Assembly: GCF_001484965.1 (NCBI RefSeq)
Contig: NZ_LLYY01000018.1
Span: 16,181-80,180 of the forward strand
Direction: 5' to 3'
Length of the DNA stretch: 64,000 nucleotides
DNA from: Shouchella shacheensis
GTDB lineage: Bacteria; Bacillota; Bacilli; Bacillales; Bacillaceae_D
Below the pieces are notes generated by a model. It was not told the origin of the DNA and did not search any database. It saw nothing but the letters and a program-made list of their open reading frames with translations. This document shows, piece after piece, positions 9,283 to 16,774 of this stretch. The translations under genes and the position numbers were made by a program. Each line of letters begins with the position of its first letter. The stretch's first letter is position 1.

Positions 9283-10516
9283 TAGACTAACGCTCGAAAA
9301 CGGGGTGCGTATTATGGCAGAGGCCAATACCGATGTGCGCTCTGTTTCAATAGGTATATGGGTGAAGACGGGTTCTCGTAACGAAGAGAAGAAAGAAAAT
9401 GGGATTTCTCATCTTATTGAACATATGCTGTTTAAAGGCACAAAAACACGTTCCGCTCAAGAAATCGCTGAAGCGTTTGACCGCATTGGCGGCCAGGTCA
9501 ATGCGTTTACAGCAAAGGAATATACGTGCTATTATGCCAAGGTTTTAGATGAACACGCAGAATTTGCGCTCGACGTTTTGCAAGATATGTTCTTTCATTC
9601 CGAGTTTGAAGAACTTGAATTATATAGAGAAAAGAATGTGGTGTTTGAAGAAATCAAAATGGTAGAAGACACTCCAGACGACATCGTTCATGACTTGCTA
9701 AGCGAGGCGAGCTATGGATCTAGCTCTCTTGCCTACCCGATATTGGGGGATCCCCATGCGCTGGAGTCGTTTACGGAAAAGGATTTGCGCGACTATATGG
9801 CTCGCTTTTACACAGGAGATCGTGTCGTGGTCTCCGTAGCTGGACATTTTAATGAGGCGCTATTGGAGGCTTTGAAAGAGACATTTGCGCAGGTCCCTCC
9901 CCGGTCACAGCAGTTTGACGTGCCGTGCTCCACTTTTCAACCGACCGTTAAATATCGACAGAAGGAATCAGAGCAGGCGCATTTATGTCTTGGCTACCCT
10001 GGCCTTGAAATCGCTTCTGACGACATGTTCGCTTTGATTCTCTTAAACAATTCGCTTGGTGGCAGTATGAGTAGCCGTCTCTTTCAAACGATTCGCGAGG
10101 AGAGAGGGTTGTGCTACTCGGTGTTCTCCTATCACTCTGCGTACGAACATGCTGGCATGTTAACCCTTTATGCGGGAACACAGCTTTCTCAGCTGGAAGA
10201 GCTCATGACGGCGATTGAAGCTGTGACGTCTTCATTCGCGAAGCAAGGAATGACGCAAAAAGAGCTGGAAAACGGCAAAGAGCAACTGAAAGGGAATTTG
10301 ATGCTTGGTTTAGAGAGCACAAATAGTCGGATGAGTCGCAACGGCAAAAACGAAATGCTGCTGCAGGAACACCGGACCTTAGATGAGCTCGTGAAAGATA
10401 TTAATAATGTATCGATTGAGCAAGTGAATGATCTTGCCCGGAGGCTCTTAGAGGAAAAGCCAGCGGTATCCTTGATCTCCTCAAGTGAAACGATACCAAC
10501 AAATGTATTTGCTTAG
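9275..10516 (+). CDS. mlpA: M16-family zinc peptidase MlpA (YmxG)
   Basis: This insulinase/mitochondrial-processing-peptidase-like protein has the inverted zinc motif HLIEH at residues 46-50 and a downstream glutamate in the EEIKMVEDTPDD region. The second M16 half holds the R..Y signature (SSRLFQTIREERGLCYSV). The GTG at 9275 is preferred because it gives the family N-terminus MINRLTLENGVRI and has GGGGGT 7 bases upstream; an ATG at 9251 would add eight unmatched residues. Length is 413 residues. It overlaps ylxY and ends at a terminator. In B. subtilis the homologue affects protease production, but its substrate is not known. Confidence 0.94.
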   Translation: MINRLTLENGVRIMAEANTDVRSVSIGIWVKTGSRNEEKKENGISHLIEHMLFKGTKTRSAQEIAEAFDRIGGQVNAFTAKEYTCYYAKVLDEHAEFALDVLQDMFFHSEFEELELYREKNVVFEEIKMVEDTPDDIVHDLLSEASYGSSSLAYPILGDPHALESFTEKDLRDYMARFYTGDRVVVSVAGHFNEALLEALKETFAQVPPRSQQFDVPCSTFQPTVKYRQKESEQAHLCLGYPGLEIASDDMFALILLNNSLGGSMSSRLFQTIREERGLCYSVFSYHSAYEHAGMLTLYAGTQLSQLEELMTAIEAVTSSFAKQGMTQKELENGKEQLKGNLMLGLESTNSRMSRNGKNEMLLQEHRTLDELVKDINNVSIEQVNDLARRLLEEKPAVSLISSSETIPTNVFA

Positions 10517-10543
10517 AGTCGTCTTTTTGGACGGCTTTTTTTT
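10517..10543 (+). terminator. Intrinsic terminator of mlpA
   Basis: AGTCGTC (10517-10523) and GACGGCT form a 7-bp stem with one wobble pair, followed by a run of eight T residues. Confidence 0.9.
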
Positions 10544-10659
10544 CAGTTGCGGCGGGTAGAAGCTCGAGATTTTACGCCCCAACTATGAAATCCAAAGTCA
10601 AGATTTCTTATGTCGGGTCTCCAAAATTTTCGCTTCTGCCCAACCCGCCTCCGCTTTTC
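10544..10659 (+). repeat. Palindromic intergenic repeat, copy R5 (type A)
   Basis: Starts one base after the mlpA terminator. Outer arms GGCGGGT/ACCCGCC are broken only by CCCAACCCGCC context, followed by AGAAGCTCGAGATTTT/AAAATTTTCGCTTCT and the central GAAATC/GATTTC pair. It is followed after seven bases by a type B copy. Confidence 0.87.
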
Positions 10660-10666
10660 GGATTGT

Positions 10667-10785
10667 CTAGCTCCGGCGCCCACTCGCTCGAGGTTTCTTC
10701 ACGCCGCCAGTTCAAGTCAAGTTCAGACTTGATTTGCCGTCGCTCCAGAACTTGTCGCTCGTGTGCAGGGCGCCTCCGCTTTTCC
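10667..10785 (+). repeat. Palindromic intergenic repeat, copy R6 (type B)
   Basis: Nearly identical to R2. Outer arms GGCGCCC/GGGCGCC, central hairpin TCAAGTC/GACTTGA, tail CCTCCGCTTTTCC. The order type A then type B is the opposite of the R2-R3 pair. Confidence 0.88.
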
Positions 10786-10841
10786 TTTTGCCAGGTCTGA
10801 TTGGCCAAGTTTGCGCATACACTTTCCCTGAGGTGAGCGAA

Positions 10842-11087
10842 ATGCGTCTAAGTGAAATTTCAAACAAGGAGATCATTGATTTTGAGAAAGGAGAGCGACT
10901 CGGCGTTCTCGGTCAAACGGATCTTGTGATCAACGAACAAACTGGGGAAATTCACGCCTTTGTCGTTCCCACTACTCGCTGGTTTCAGTTCAACAAGAAA
11001 GACCAGAACGTCACCGTATACTGGCAGCAAATTAAGAAAGTCGGACAGGATATGATTATTATTGAAACCGACAGAGGCCTGCAGTGA
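10842..11087 (+). CDS. ymxH: YmxH/YlmC family PRC-barrel protein
   Basis: The 81-residue protein (MRLSEISNKEIIDFEKGERLGVLGQTDLVINEQ...) is a PRC-barrel domain of the YlmC/YmxH sporulation-associated family. This domain is a small beta-barrel found in RNA-processing and photosynthetic proteins; here the ligand is unknown. The ATG at 10842 has GAGGTGAG about 5 bases upstream. In-frame codons upstream extend through repeat R6 and are not coding. The stop codon lies in the loop of the terminator hairpin, which is an unusually compact gene end. It lies between mlpA and spoVFA as in B. subtilis. Confidence 0.9.
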   Translation: MRLSEISNKEIIDFEKGERLGVLGQTDLVINEQTGEIHAFVVPTTRWFQFNKKDQNVTVYWQQIKKVGQDMIIIETDRGLQ

Positions 11088-11099
11088 GCAGGCTTTTTT
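11077..11099 (+). terminator. Intrinsic terminator overlapping the ymxH stop
   Basis: GCCTGC (11077-11082) and GCAGGC (11088-11093) flank the loop AGTGA, in which the stop codon of ymxH lies; six T residues follow. Confidence 0.9.
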
Positions 11100-11188
11100 A
11101 TTTTGAAGAGAATCAGATACCTCACTTTTTCTAAGGTGGACAGGCCCTTCTTTTTCAACCCCCCTATTCATCCTCCGAATTCCATCGC

Positions 11189-11216
11189 ACTGTTTCTTCC
11201 AACCTAACATATGCTG
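11189..11216 (+). promoter_or_regulatory. Candidate sigma-K promoter of spoVFAB
   Basis: AC at 11189-11190 and CATATGCTG at 11208-11216 are separated by 17 bases, close to the sigma-K pattern AC-N16/17-CATANNNTA with one mismatch. In B. subtilis spoVF is transcribed in the mother cell by sigma-K, which supports the reading. Confidence 0.42.
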
Positions 11217-11281
11217 TAGAAGCAAAAGTACTAGGCGCTACGAACCTATCTTAACAAACGCACGTTGTAAGGAGGGGGAAC

Positions 11282-12166
11282 ATGCTCACGGGAATTCATG
11301 TTGTCATGATTGGCGGAGATGCGCGTCAGCTCGAAATCATACGTAAGCTTTCGACACTCGATGCCAAAATCTCTCTAGTTGGGTTTACACAGCTGGATGA
11401 CGGATTTATAGGCGCAAGCAAGCAGGACCTTGATGAGGTCATGTGGGAGAGTGTTGATGCCATCTTGCTTCCTATAGGTGGTATGAGTACAGAAGGAACA
11501 ATTAACAGCGTTTTTTCCAATAAGACGCTCGCGCTGGAAGCCAATCATTTAAAGGCAACACCGGATCATTGCACGATCTATACAGGGATTGCCAATGACC
11601 GTCTCAAACGTATGGCGGAACAGGCCAATTGCGACACCGTCCTGTTGATGGAGAGGGACGATGTAGCGATCTATAATTCAATCCCGACAGCGGAAGGTGC
11701 GGTGATGCTGGCTATTCAGCATACAGATATCACCATTCACCAGGCGAAGATTGCCGTACTCGGACTGGGGCGCGTCGGTATGACAGTGGCGAGAACGTTT
11801 CAAGCGCTTGGAGCTAAGGTGAAAGTAGGAGCACGGGACTCTCATTTGCTGGCCCGGATTACGGAAATGGGACTGACGCCTTTCCATACAGACGATACGA
11901 AGAAAGAATTAACAGATGTTGATCTTTGTATCAACACGATTCCGGCCAAGGTGCTCACGTCGAGCGTTCTTGCGGAAATGCAGCAGCACGCTTTTATCCT
12001 CGACCTTGCCTCAAAGCCCGGCGGTGTGGATTTTGCTTACTCGGAAAAGCGCGGCTTGAAGGCAATGCTTGTGCCTGGCTTACCGGGAATGGTCGCACCT
12101 AAAACAGCTGGAAAAATACTTGCAAACGTGCTTGCCGATTTACTCCTTGAGCAAGCACAACCATAA
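11282..12166 (+). CDS. spoVFA: Dipicolinate synthase subunit A
   Basis: SpoVFA (DpaA) with SpoVFB oxidises dihydrodipicolinate to dipicolinic acid, the chelator that fills the spore core. The 294-residue protein has an N-terminal MIGGDARQLEIIRKL region and a Rossmann domain with the NAD(P)-binding AVLGLGRVGMTVARTF at about 160-176. The ATG follows GGAGGGGGAAC. SpoVFB begins ten bases after its end, and the asd-dapG-dapA genes that feed the pathway follow directly. It is made in the mother cell in species studied. Confidence 0.96.
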   Translation: MLTGIHVVMIGGDARQLEIIRKLSTLDAKISLVGFTQLDDGFIGASKQDLDEVMWESVDAILLPIGGMSTEGTINSVFSNKTLALEANHLKATPDHCTIYTGIANDRLKRMAEQANCDTVLLMERDDVAIYNSIPTAEGAVMLAIQHTDITIHQAKIAVLGLGRVGMTVARTFQALGAKVKVGARDSHLLARITEMGLTPFHTDDTKKELTDVDLCINTIPAKVLTSSVLAEMQQHAFILDLASKPGGVDFAYSEKRGLKAMLVPGLPGMVAPKTAGKILANVLADLLLEQAQP

Positions 12167-12178
12167 GGAGGCTTTTTG

Positions 12179-12769
12179 ATGTTAGAAGGAAAGCATATTG
12201 GGTTTGGGTTAACAGGATCTCACTGTACGTATGAGGCGGTTTATCCACAAATCGAGAAACTTGTCGATGCTGGGGCAAAGGTGACGCCATTTGTCACGTA
12301 TACGGTCGAAAACACAGACACGAAATTTGGAGACAGTGCCGATTGGCTAACGAAGCTACAAGGGATCACCTCTGAACCCATTGTTAACTCTATGGTAAAA
12401 GCAGAGCCATTTGGTCCACGCACGCCACTCGACCTTATGATCATCTCTCCAATGACGGGAAACTCCATTAGCAAATTTGCCAACGCGATGACCGATTCTC
12501 CGGTGTTGATGGGGGCGAAAGCGACACTGAGAAATCAAAACCCGATCCTGCTTGGCATCTCTACAAACGATGGTCTTGGCTTGAACGGCGTCAATATTAT
12601 GCGGCTGATGGCGACCAAAAATATCTATTTCATCCCTTACAGTCAAGACGATACTGAAAAAAAACCGAACTCCCTCGTGTCTCATATGGATTTGCTTCTC
12701 CCTGCCGCCAGCGCAGCACTAAATAGGGAGCAATTACAGCCCGTTCTAGCACAAAATGCAGAAAAATAG
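12179..12769 (+). CDS. spoVFB: Dipicolinate synthase subunit B
   Basis: SpoVFB (DpaB) is a flavoprotein-fold (HFCD) partner of SpoVFA. The 196-residue protein begins MLEGKHIGFGLTGSHCTYEAV and contains the PMTGNSISKFANAMTDSPVLM segment typical of the flavin mononucleotide-binding family. The ATG at 12179 has AAGGAGG with a 7-base spacing; the TTG directly before it is less likely. Neighbours are spoVFA upstream and asd downstream. Confidence 0.96.
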   Translation: MLEGKHIGFGLTGSHCTYEAVYPQIEKLVDAGAKVTPFVTYTVENTDTKFGDSADWLTKLQGITSEPIVNSMVKAEPFGPRTPLDLMIISPMTGNSISKFANAMTDSPVLMGAKATLRNQNPILLGISTNDGLGLNGVNIMRLMATKNIYFIPYSQDDTEKKPNSLVSHMDLLLPAASAALNREQLQPVLAQNAEK

Positions 12770-12780
12770 GCAGAGGACAG

Positions 12781-12809
12781 TTGCACAAAGACCCGAAATC
12801 CCGTAAAGT
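12781..12809 (+). promoter_or_regulatory. Candidate sigma-A promoter of the asd operon
   Basis: TTGCAC (12781-12786) and TAAAGT (12804-12809) are 17 bases apart. It would let vegetative cells express asd-dapG-dapA apart from the sporulation unit upstream. Confidence 0.5.
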
Positions 12810-12865
12810 TTAATAGAGTACAAGAATGTAGAGACGCTTTATTGACTGAGGGAGGACGATTAATC

Positions 12866-13915
12866 ATGGAACAAACTGGATTTCACATCGCCGTCGTAGG
12901 GGCGACAGGAGCGGTTGGGCAGCAAATGCTCAAAACGCTTGCAAAAAGAGAGTTTCCCATTGCGAGTCTGAAGCTCTTGTCTTCAAAACGCTCCGCAGGC
13001 AAAGAAATAACATTTAAAGGAAGGATCTATACAGTGGAGGAAGCAACCCCAGAATCCTTTGAAGGTGTGCAAATCGCACTCTTTTCAGCAGGGGGGTCTG
13101 TTTCCAAGGCGCTCGCGCCAGAAGCGGTCAAACGAGGGGCCATCTGTATTGACAATACAAGCGCTTTTCGGATGGAGGACGGGGTGCCGCTTGTGGTGCC
13201 CGAAGTAAACGAAGAAGACCTTAAAGAACACCAAGGCATAATTGCCAATCCGAACTGTTCTACGATTCAAATGGTCGTCGCGCTGGAGCCGCTTCGCCAA
13301 AAGCTTGGGCTCAAGAAAGTCATCGTATCAACCTACCAGGCGGTTTCTGGTGCTGGGCTTGAGGCGGTTGAAGAAATGGAGACGCAAACAAGCGACATCC
13401 TTGCAGGAAAAGAACCAAAAGCGAACGTCCTCCCTGTTGGGGGCGACAAGAAACATTTCCAGATTGCTTTTAATGCGATTCCTCAAATTGATAAATTTCA
13501 GGACAATGGCTACACATTTGAGGAAATGAAAATGGTGAATGAAACGAAGAAGATCATGCATATGCCCGGCCTTGAAGTGGCAGCAACGTGCGTGCGCTTG
13601 CCAGTGGAGACTGGTCACTCTGAATCAGTCTACATCGAAACAGAAAAGAGTGGAGCGAGCGTTGAAGAGATTTGGAGCTTGCTACAGGATGCAAACGGAG
13701 TGACCCTTCAAGACGTGCCGAGCGAGCAAGTATACCCCATGGTTACAACGGCTGTCGGGAAAAATGATGTCTTTGTCGGTCGTGTACGTCGTGACCTTGA
13801 CCGAGCGAATGGCTATCATTTCTGGGTTGTATCCGATAATTTATTAAAAGGGGCGGCTTGGAATTCAGTGCAAATTGCTGAAAGTCTTGTCAAGCTTCGC
13901 CTTTTATCCGAGTGA
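12866..13915 (+). CDS. asd: Aspartate-semialdehyde dehydrogenase
   Basis: Asd reduces aspartyl phosphate to aspartate semialdehyde, the branch point to lysine/DAP, threonine and methionine. The 349-residue protein has the NADP-binding [12 protein letters not shown] near the N-terminus and the catalytic cysteine at residue 131 in [10 protein letters not shown]. The ATG at 12866 follows GGGAGG with about 10 bases; the upstream in-frame TTG at 12842 is rejected because it precedes this site. dapG begins ten bases after the stop. Confidence 0.96.
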   Translation: MEQTGFHIAVVGATGAVGQQMLKTLAKREFPIASLKLLSSKRSAGKEITFKGRIYTVEEATPESFEGVQIALFSAGGSVSKALAPEAVKRGAICIDNTSAFRMEDGVPLVVPEVNEEDLKEHQGIIANPNCSTIQMVVALEPLRQKLGLKKVIVSTYQAVSGAGLEAVEEMETQTSDILAGKEPKANVLPVGGDKKHFQIAFNAIPQIDKFQDNGYTFEEMKMVNETKKIMHMPGLEVAATCVRLPVETGHSESVYIETEKSGASVEEIWSLLQDANGVTLQDVPSEQVYPMVTTAVGKNDVFVGRVRRDLDRANGYHFWVVSDNLLKGAAWNSVQIAESLVKLRLLSE

Positions 13916-13925
13916 GAATGACGAG

Positions 13926-15131
13926 ATGAAAATCATCGTTCAAAAATTTGGAGGCACCTCCGTCAAAACAGAAGAGACACGGAACCAAGCGGTGCGTCAT
14001 GTGCAAAAAGCGGTAAAAGATGGCTACAAAGTCGTTGCTGTCGTTTCAGCGATGGGGCGCACTGGCGATCCCTACGCGACGGATACGCTACTCGGGCTTG
14101 TGAACAAAGCTCATGTTTCCAAAAGGGAGCAGGATATGCTTGTCTCTTGCGGGGAAGCCATTTCTTCGGTTGTCTTCTCTGAGCTGTTGAATACGCATGG
14201 GGTAGACGCTACAGCTATGAACGGGGCAAAAGCGGGCTTTCGGACGAATGAAGAATTCACAAATGCAAAGATTATGGAGATGCAGTGTGATCATCTGCTT
14301 AAAACATTGGAGCACTACGATGTGGTCGTTGTCACTGGGTTTCAAGGCCAGTCTAAGTCCGGGGATACGACGACGCTTGGACGCGGAGGGAGCGATACGT
14401 CAGCGACGGCTCTTGGCGCTGCCATCAACGCGGAATGGGTAGATATTTTCACCGATGTGGAAGGGGTGATGACCGCTGATCCTCGCATTGTTGAAGATGC
14501 GCGCGCCCTTCAGGCGATGACCTACAATGAAATTTGCAACATGGCCTATCAAGGGGCAAAGGTCATTCACCCCCGCGCCGTTGAAATTGCGATGCAGGCA
14601 AAATTACCACTCCGCGTTCGCTCCACGTATTCGGATAAGGAAGGGACGCTTGTCGCGTCGATGAGTTCACCGCACACGGTCGATGTCAATGAACATTTGA
14701 TTACCGGAATTGCTCAAGTCTCTAACGTGACGCAGATTAAAGTTGCTGCTAAAGAAGGCCAATTGGATCTGCAGGAAAACGTGTTTAAGTCGATGGCTAG
14801 AGCAAACATTAGCGTCGACTTCATTAACATCAGTCCTAGCGGGGTGACCTATACAGTGACAGATGAAGCCGCTGATGAGGCCTTGAGTGTGTTAACGGAG
14901 CTTGGTTATCAGCCAGAACTTGTGAGGGGCTGCGCAAAAGTGTCAGCCGTTGGCGCGGGTATGACTGGCGTGCCAGGCGTTGCCTCACGAATCGTGAGCG
15001 CACTTAGTGGGGAAAACATTCAAATCTTGCAATCGGCTGATTCACACACCACCATTTGGGTGCTCGTTAAAAATGAAGACATGGCGAAGGCAGTGAACGC
15101 GTTGCACAAGATGTTTCAATTAGGTGAATGA
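13926..15131 (+). CDS. dapG: Aspartokinase I
   Basis: This is an aspartate kinase with two C-terminal ACT domains. The N-terminal KFGGTSVKTEETR holds the catalytic lysine, and the SGDTTTLGRGGSDTSA segment belongs to the nucleotide/aspartate site. In B. subtilis the dapG product is feedback-inhibited by meso-diaminopimelate and is encoded with asd and dapA as here. The ATG at 13926 gives 401 residues and the family start MKIIVQKFGGTS. The ribosome-binding site is weak (GAGAATGACGAG), so coupling to asd is likely. Confidence 0.95.
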   Translation: MKIIVQKFGGTSVKTEETRNQAVRHVQKAVKDGYKVVAVVSAMGRTGDPYATDTLLGLVNKAHVSKREQDMLVSCGEAISSVVFSELLNTHGVDATAMNGAKAGFRTNEEFTNAKIMEMQCDHLLKTLEHYDVVVVTGFQGQSKSGDTTTLGRGGSDTSATALGAAINAEWVDIFTDVEGVMTADPRIVEDARALQAMTYNEICNMAYQGAKVIHPRAVEIAMQAKLPLRVRSTYSDKEGTLVASMSSPHTVDVNEHLITGIAQVSNVTQIKVAAKEGQLDLQENVFKSMARANISVDFINISPSGVTYTVTDEAADEALSVLTELGYQPELVRGCAKVSAVGAGMTGVPGVASRIVSALSGENIQILQSADSHTTIWVLVKNEDMAKAVNALHKMFQLGE

Positions 15132-15176
15132 GGTGTGTAAGTCAGGAGAGCAGGAACTTGGAAGGGAAGAAACACC

Positions 15177-16091
15177 ATGAAAATAGGTTGGGAAAACGGT
15201 GAGAAATTTGGTCCACTCTGGACGGCAATGGTGACACCCTTTACCGAAGAAGGGGAAGTCGATTATTCACACACAGCTAACGTGTTGGATCATCTGATTT
15301 CAACAGGAACAGATGTAGTCGTAGTGGCAGGGACCACCGGTGAATCACCAGTGCTAACCAAGGAAGAAAAACTGGAGCTGTTTACGTTTGCAGTGAAGCA
15401 TGCCGAAAACCGAGTTGCCATTGTGGCTGGAACGGGGTCAAACAGCACGAAGGAGTCGATTGCGTTAACAAAAGCAGCGGGGCAAACGGGTGTGGATGGA
15501 ATCATGCTTGTGACTCCGTATTACAATCGACCTTCACAAGAAGGGCTTTACGCTCATTTTAAAGCGATTGCGAACGCCACACGCCTTCCTGTGATGCTCT
15601 ACAACGTGCCTGGCCGAACAGCGGTCAACATGCTTGCCCCAACAACCATTGCGCTTTCAAAAATCGAGAATATCGCAGCTGTTAAAGAGGCTAGCGAGAA
15701 TCTCGATCAAATCGCGGCGATTATTGAAGGAACGGGAGACGATTTTGCAGTCTATAGCGGGGACGATTCCATGGCGCTTCCGATTCTTTCCATTGGTGGC
15801 GACGGGGTCGTTTCAGTAGCTTCTCATGTCATCGGTAATGAGATTCAGGAGATGATCCGTGAATATAAAAAAGGCGATCAACGCAAAGCGGCAAAGTGGC
15901 ATCGTCAGCTGTTGCCAGTAATGAAAACACTTTTTACAGCTCCGAACCCAACTTGTGTAAAGTATGCGCTGCAAAGAAGAGGGATTGACGTCGGAGAGGT
16001 GCAGCTGCCGCTCTTACCGGCAACAGAGCTCGAGAAGGAGCGTGTGGATGCTGTGCTTGGAGCGCTGGAGAAGGAAGTGGCCAATCAATAG
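15177..16091 (+). CDS. dapA: 4-hydroxy-tetrahydrodipicolinate synthase
   Basis: DapA condenses pyruvate with aspartate semialdehyde. The product is the precursor of both lysine/DAP and, through SpoVFAB, dipicolinate. The 304-residue TIM-barrel protein shows GTTGESPVLTKEEK (pyruvate-binding region), the tyrosine of LYNVPGRTAVNM and the Schiff-base lysine in IAAVKEAS. It is about 14 residues longer at the N-terminus than the B. subtilis protein. The ATG follows a GGGAAGAAAC leader. A good terminator and two repeats follow. Confidence 0.96.
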   Translation: MKIGWENGEKFGPLWTAMVTPFTEEGEVDYSHTANVLDHLISTGTDVVVVAGTTGESPVLTKEEKLELFTFAVKHAENRVAIVAGTGSNSTKESIALTKAAGQTGVDGIMLVTPYYNRPSQEGLYAHFKAIANATRLPVMLYNVPGRTAVNMLAPTTIALSKIENIAAVKEASENLDQIAAIIEGTGDDFAVYSGDDSMALPILSIGGDGVVSVASHVIGNEIQEMIREYKKGDQRKAAKWHRQLLPVMKTLFTAPNPTCVKYALQRRGIDVGEVQLPLLPATELEKERVDAVLGALEKEVANQ

Positions 16092-16097
16092 CTTTAG

Positions 16098-16134
16098 AAA
16101 AACCAGTTTGTGTAAACGCGAACTGGTTTTTGTT
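16098..16134 (+). terminator. Intrinsic terminator of the asd-dapG-dapA operon
   Basis: AAAAACCAGTT (16098-16108) and AACTGGTTTTT (16121-16131) form an 11-bp stem followed by TGTTT. Confidence 0.9.
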
Positions 16135-16252
16135 TAGCTCCGGCGGGTAGAAGCTCGAGATTTTTCAGTCCTGACACCGAAATCCAAGTTCAGGATTTCT
16201 TATGTCAGGCCTTCCAAAATTCTCGCTTCAGAACAACCCGCCTACGCTTTTC
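16134..16252 (+). repeat. Palindromic intergenic repeat, copy R7 (type A)
   Basis: A typical full-length copy: GGCGGGT-AGAAGC-TCGAGATTTTT, central CCTGACA/TGTCAGG and GAAATCC/GGATTTC, then AAAATTCTCGCTTC and ACCCGCC. It is the first of a direct tandem with R8 with a period of 127 bases. Confidence 0.9.
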
Positions 16253-16260
16253 GGATTTGT

Positions 16261-16378
16261 TTAGCTCCGGCGGGTAGAAGCTTGAGATTTTTCAGTCCTG
16301 GAGCGAAATCCAAAATCGGGATTTCTAGTCCAAGCCTCCCATATTTTTCGCTTCTGAGCAACCCGCCTGCGTTTTTCT
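16261..16378 (+). repeat. Palindromic intergenic repeat, copy R8 (type A)
   Basis: The second copy of the tandem. The inner arms read CCTGGAGCGAAATCC and GGGATTTCTAGTCC, partly differing from R7 while keeping GAAATCC/GGGATTTC; the outer GGCGGGTAGAAGC and GCTTCTGAGCAACCCGCC are conserved. Confidence 0.9.
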
Positions 16379-16407
16379 GTTTCCGGACACCTAGATGAAA
16401 GTTGCTC

Positions 16408-16437
16408 TTGTTTTCGGTTAGAAAATTAAGGTATACT
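16408..16437 (+). promoter_or_regulatory. Candidate sigma-A promoter upstream of rnjB
   Basis: TTGTTT (16408-16413) and TATACT (16432-16437) are 18 bases apart. The start point near 16444 would leave a leader of about 330 nt before the rnjB start codon. Confidence 0.6.
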
Positions 16438-16443
16438 AAGACA

Positions 16444-16774
16444 CAAGTGAGGCGTTCGGGTTAGGGTGGTCTAAGAGCCGCCATTCTTTTAAGTGCGATG
16501 GACATGGACGGGAAGCAAATGAAAGACAGGCAAACCTCTGGATAAGCTTTAAAAAACGTGCCAATTTTACCTGCTACATGCCGTACGTAGCTATGTGTAC
16601 ATTCGTTTTTTTAAGGTTATGCAGTGCTGTTTGTTTGTGTTTTTTTAGAAGCTTATGGGGACCATCAAAAACAAGACGGACGAGAAGACCTAACAAATAA
16701 AAAATGAACGTTTGTGATCCAGCCAGTCGCTTGACTTGGACTGTTGATTGATATTCTATTAGGAGGATGAACCA
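16444..16774 (+). other. Long 5' leader region of rnjB
   Basis: No gene is visible in these 330 bases. A hairpin with arms GGTGG and CCGCC followed by ATTCTTTT lies near 16464-16492. A second imperfect palindrome around GTACGTAGCTATGTGTAC, followed by TTTTTTT, lies near 16582-16612. Both look terminator-like, so conditional termination ahead of rnjB is possible. No known riboswitch class was recognised. Confidence 0.4.

Noticed and set aside
16134..16378. Tandem repeats R7 and R8 as a CRISPR array
   Set aside because: Two 118-bp palindromic units with an 8-base gap do not have short repeats with unique spacers, and no cas gene is present.
16731..16757. TTGACT and TATTCT just upstream of rnjB as a promoter
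   Set aside because: The spacing is only 15 bases and transcription would start at or behind the ribosome-binding site.
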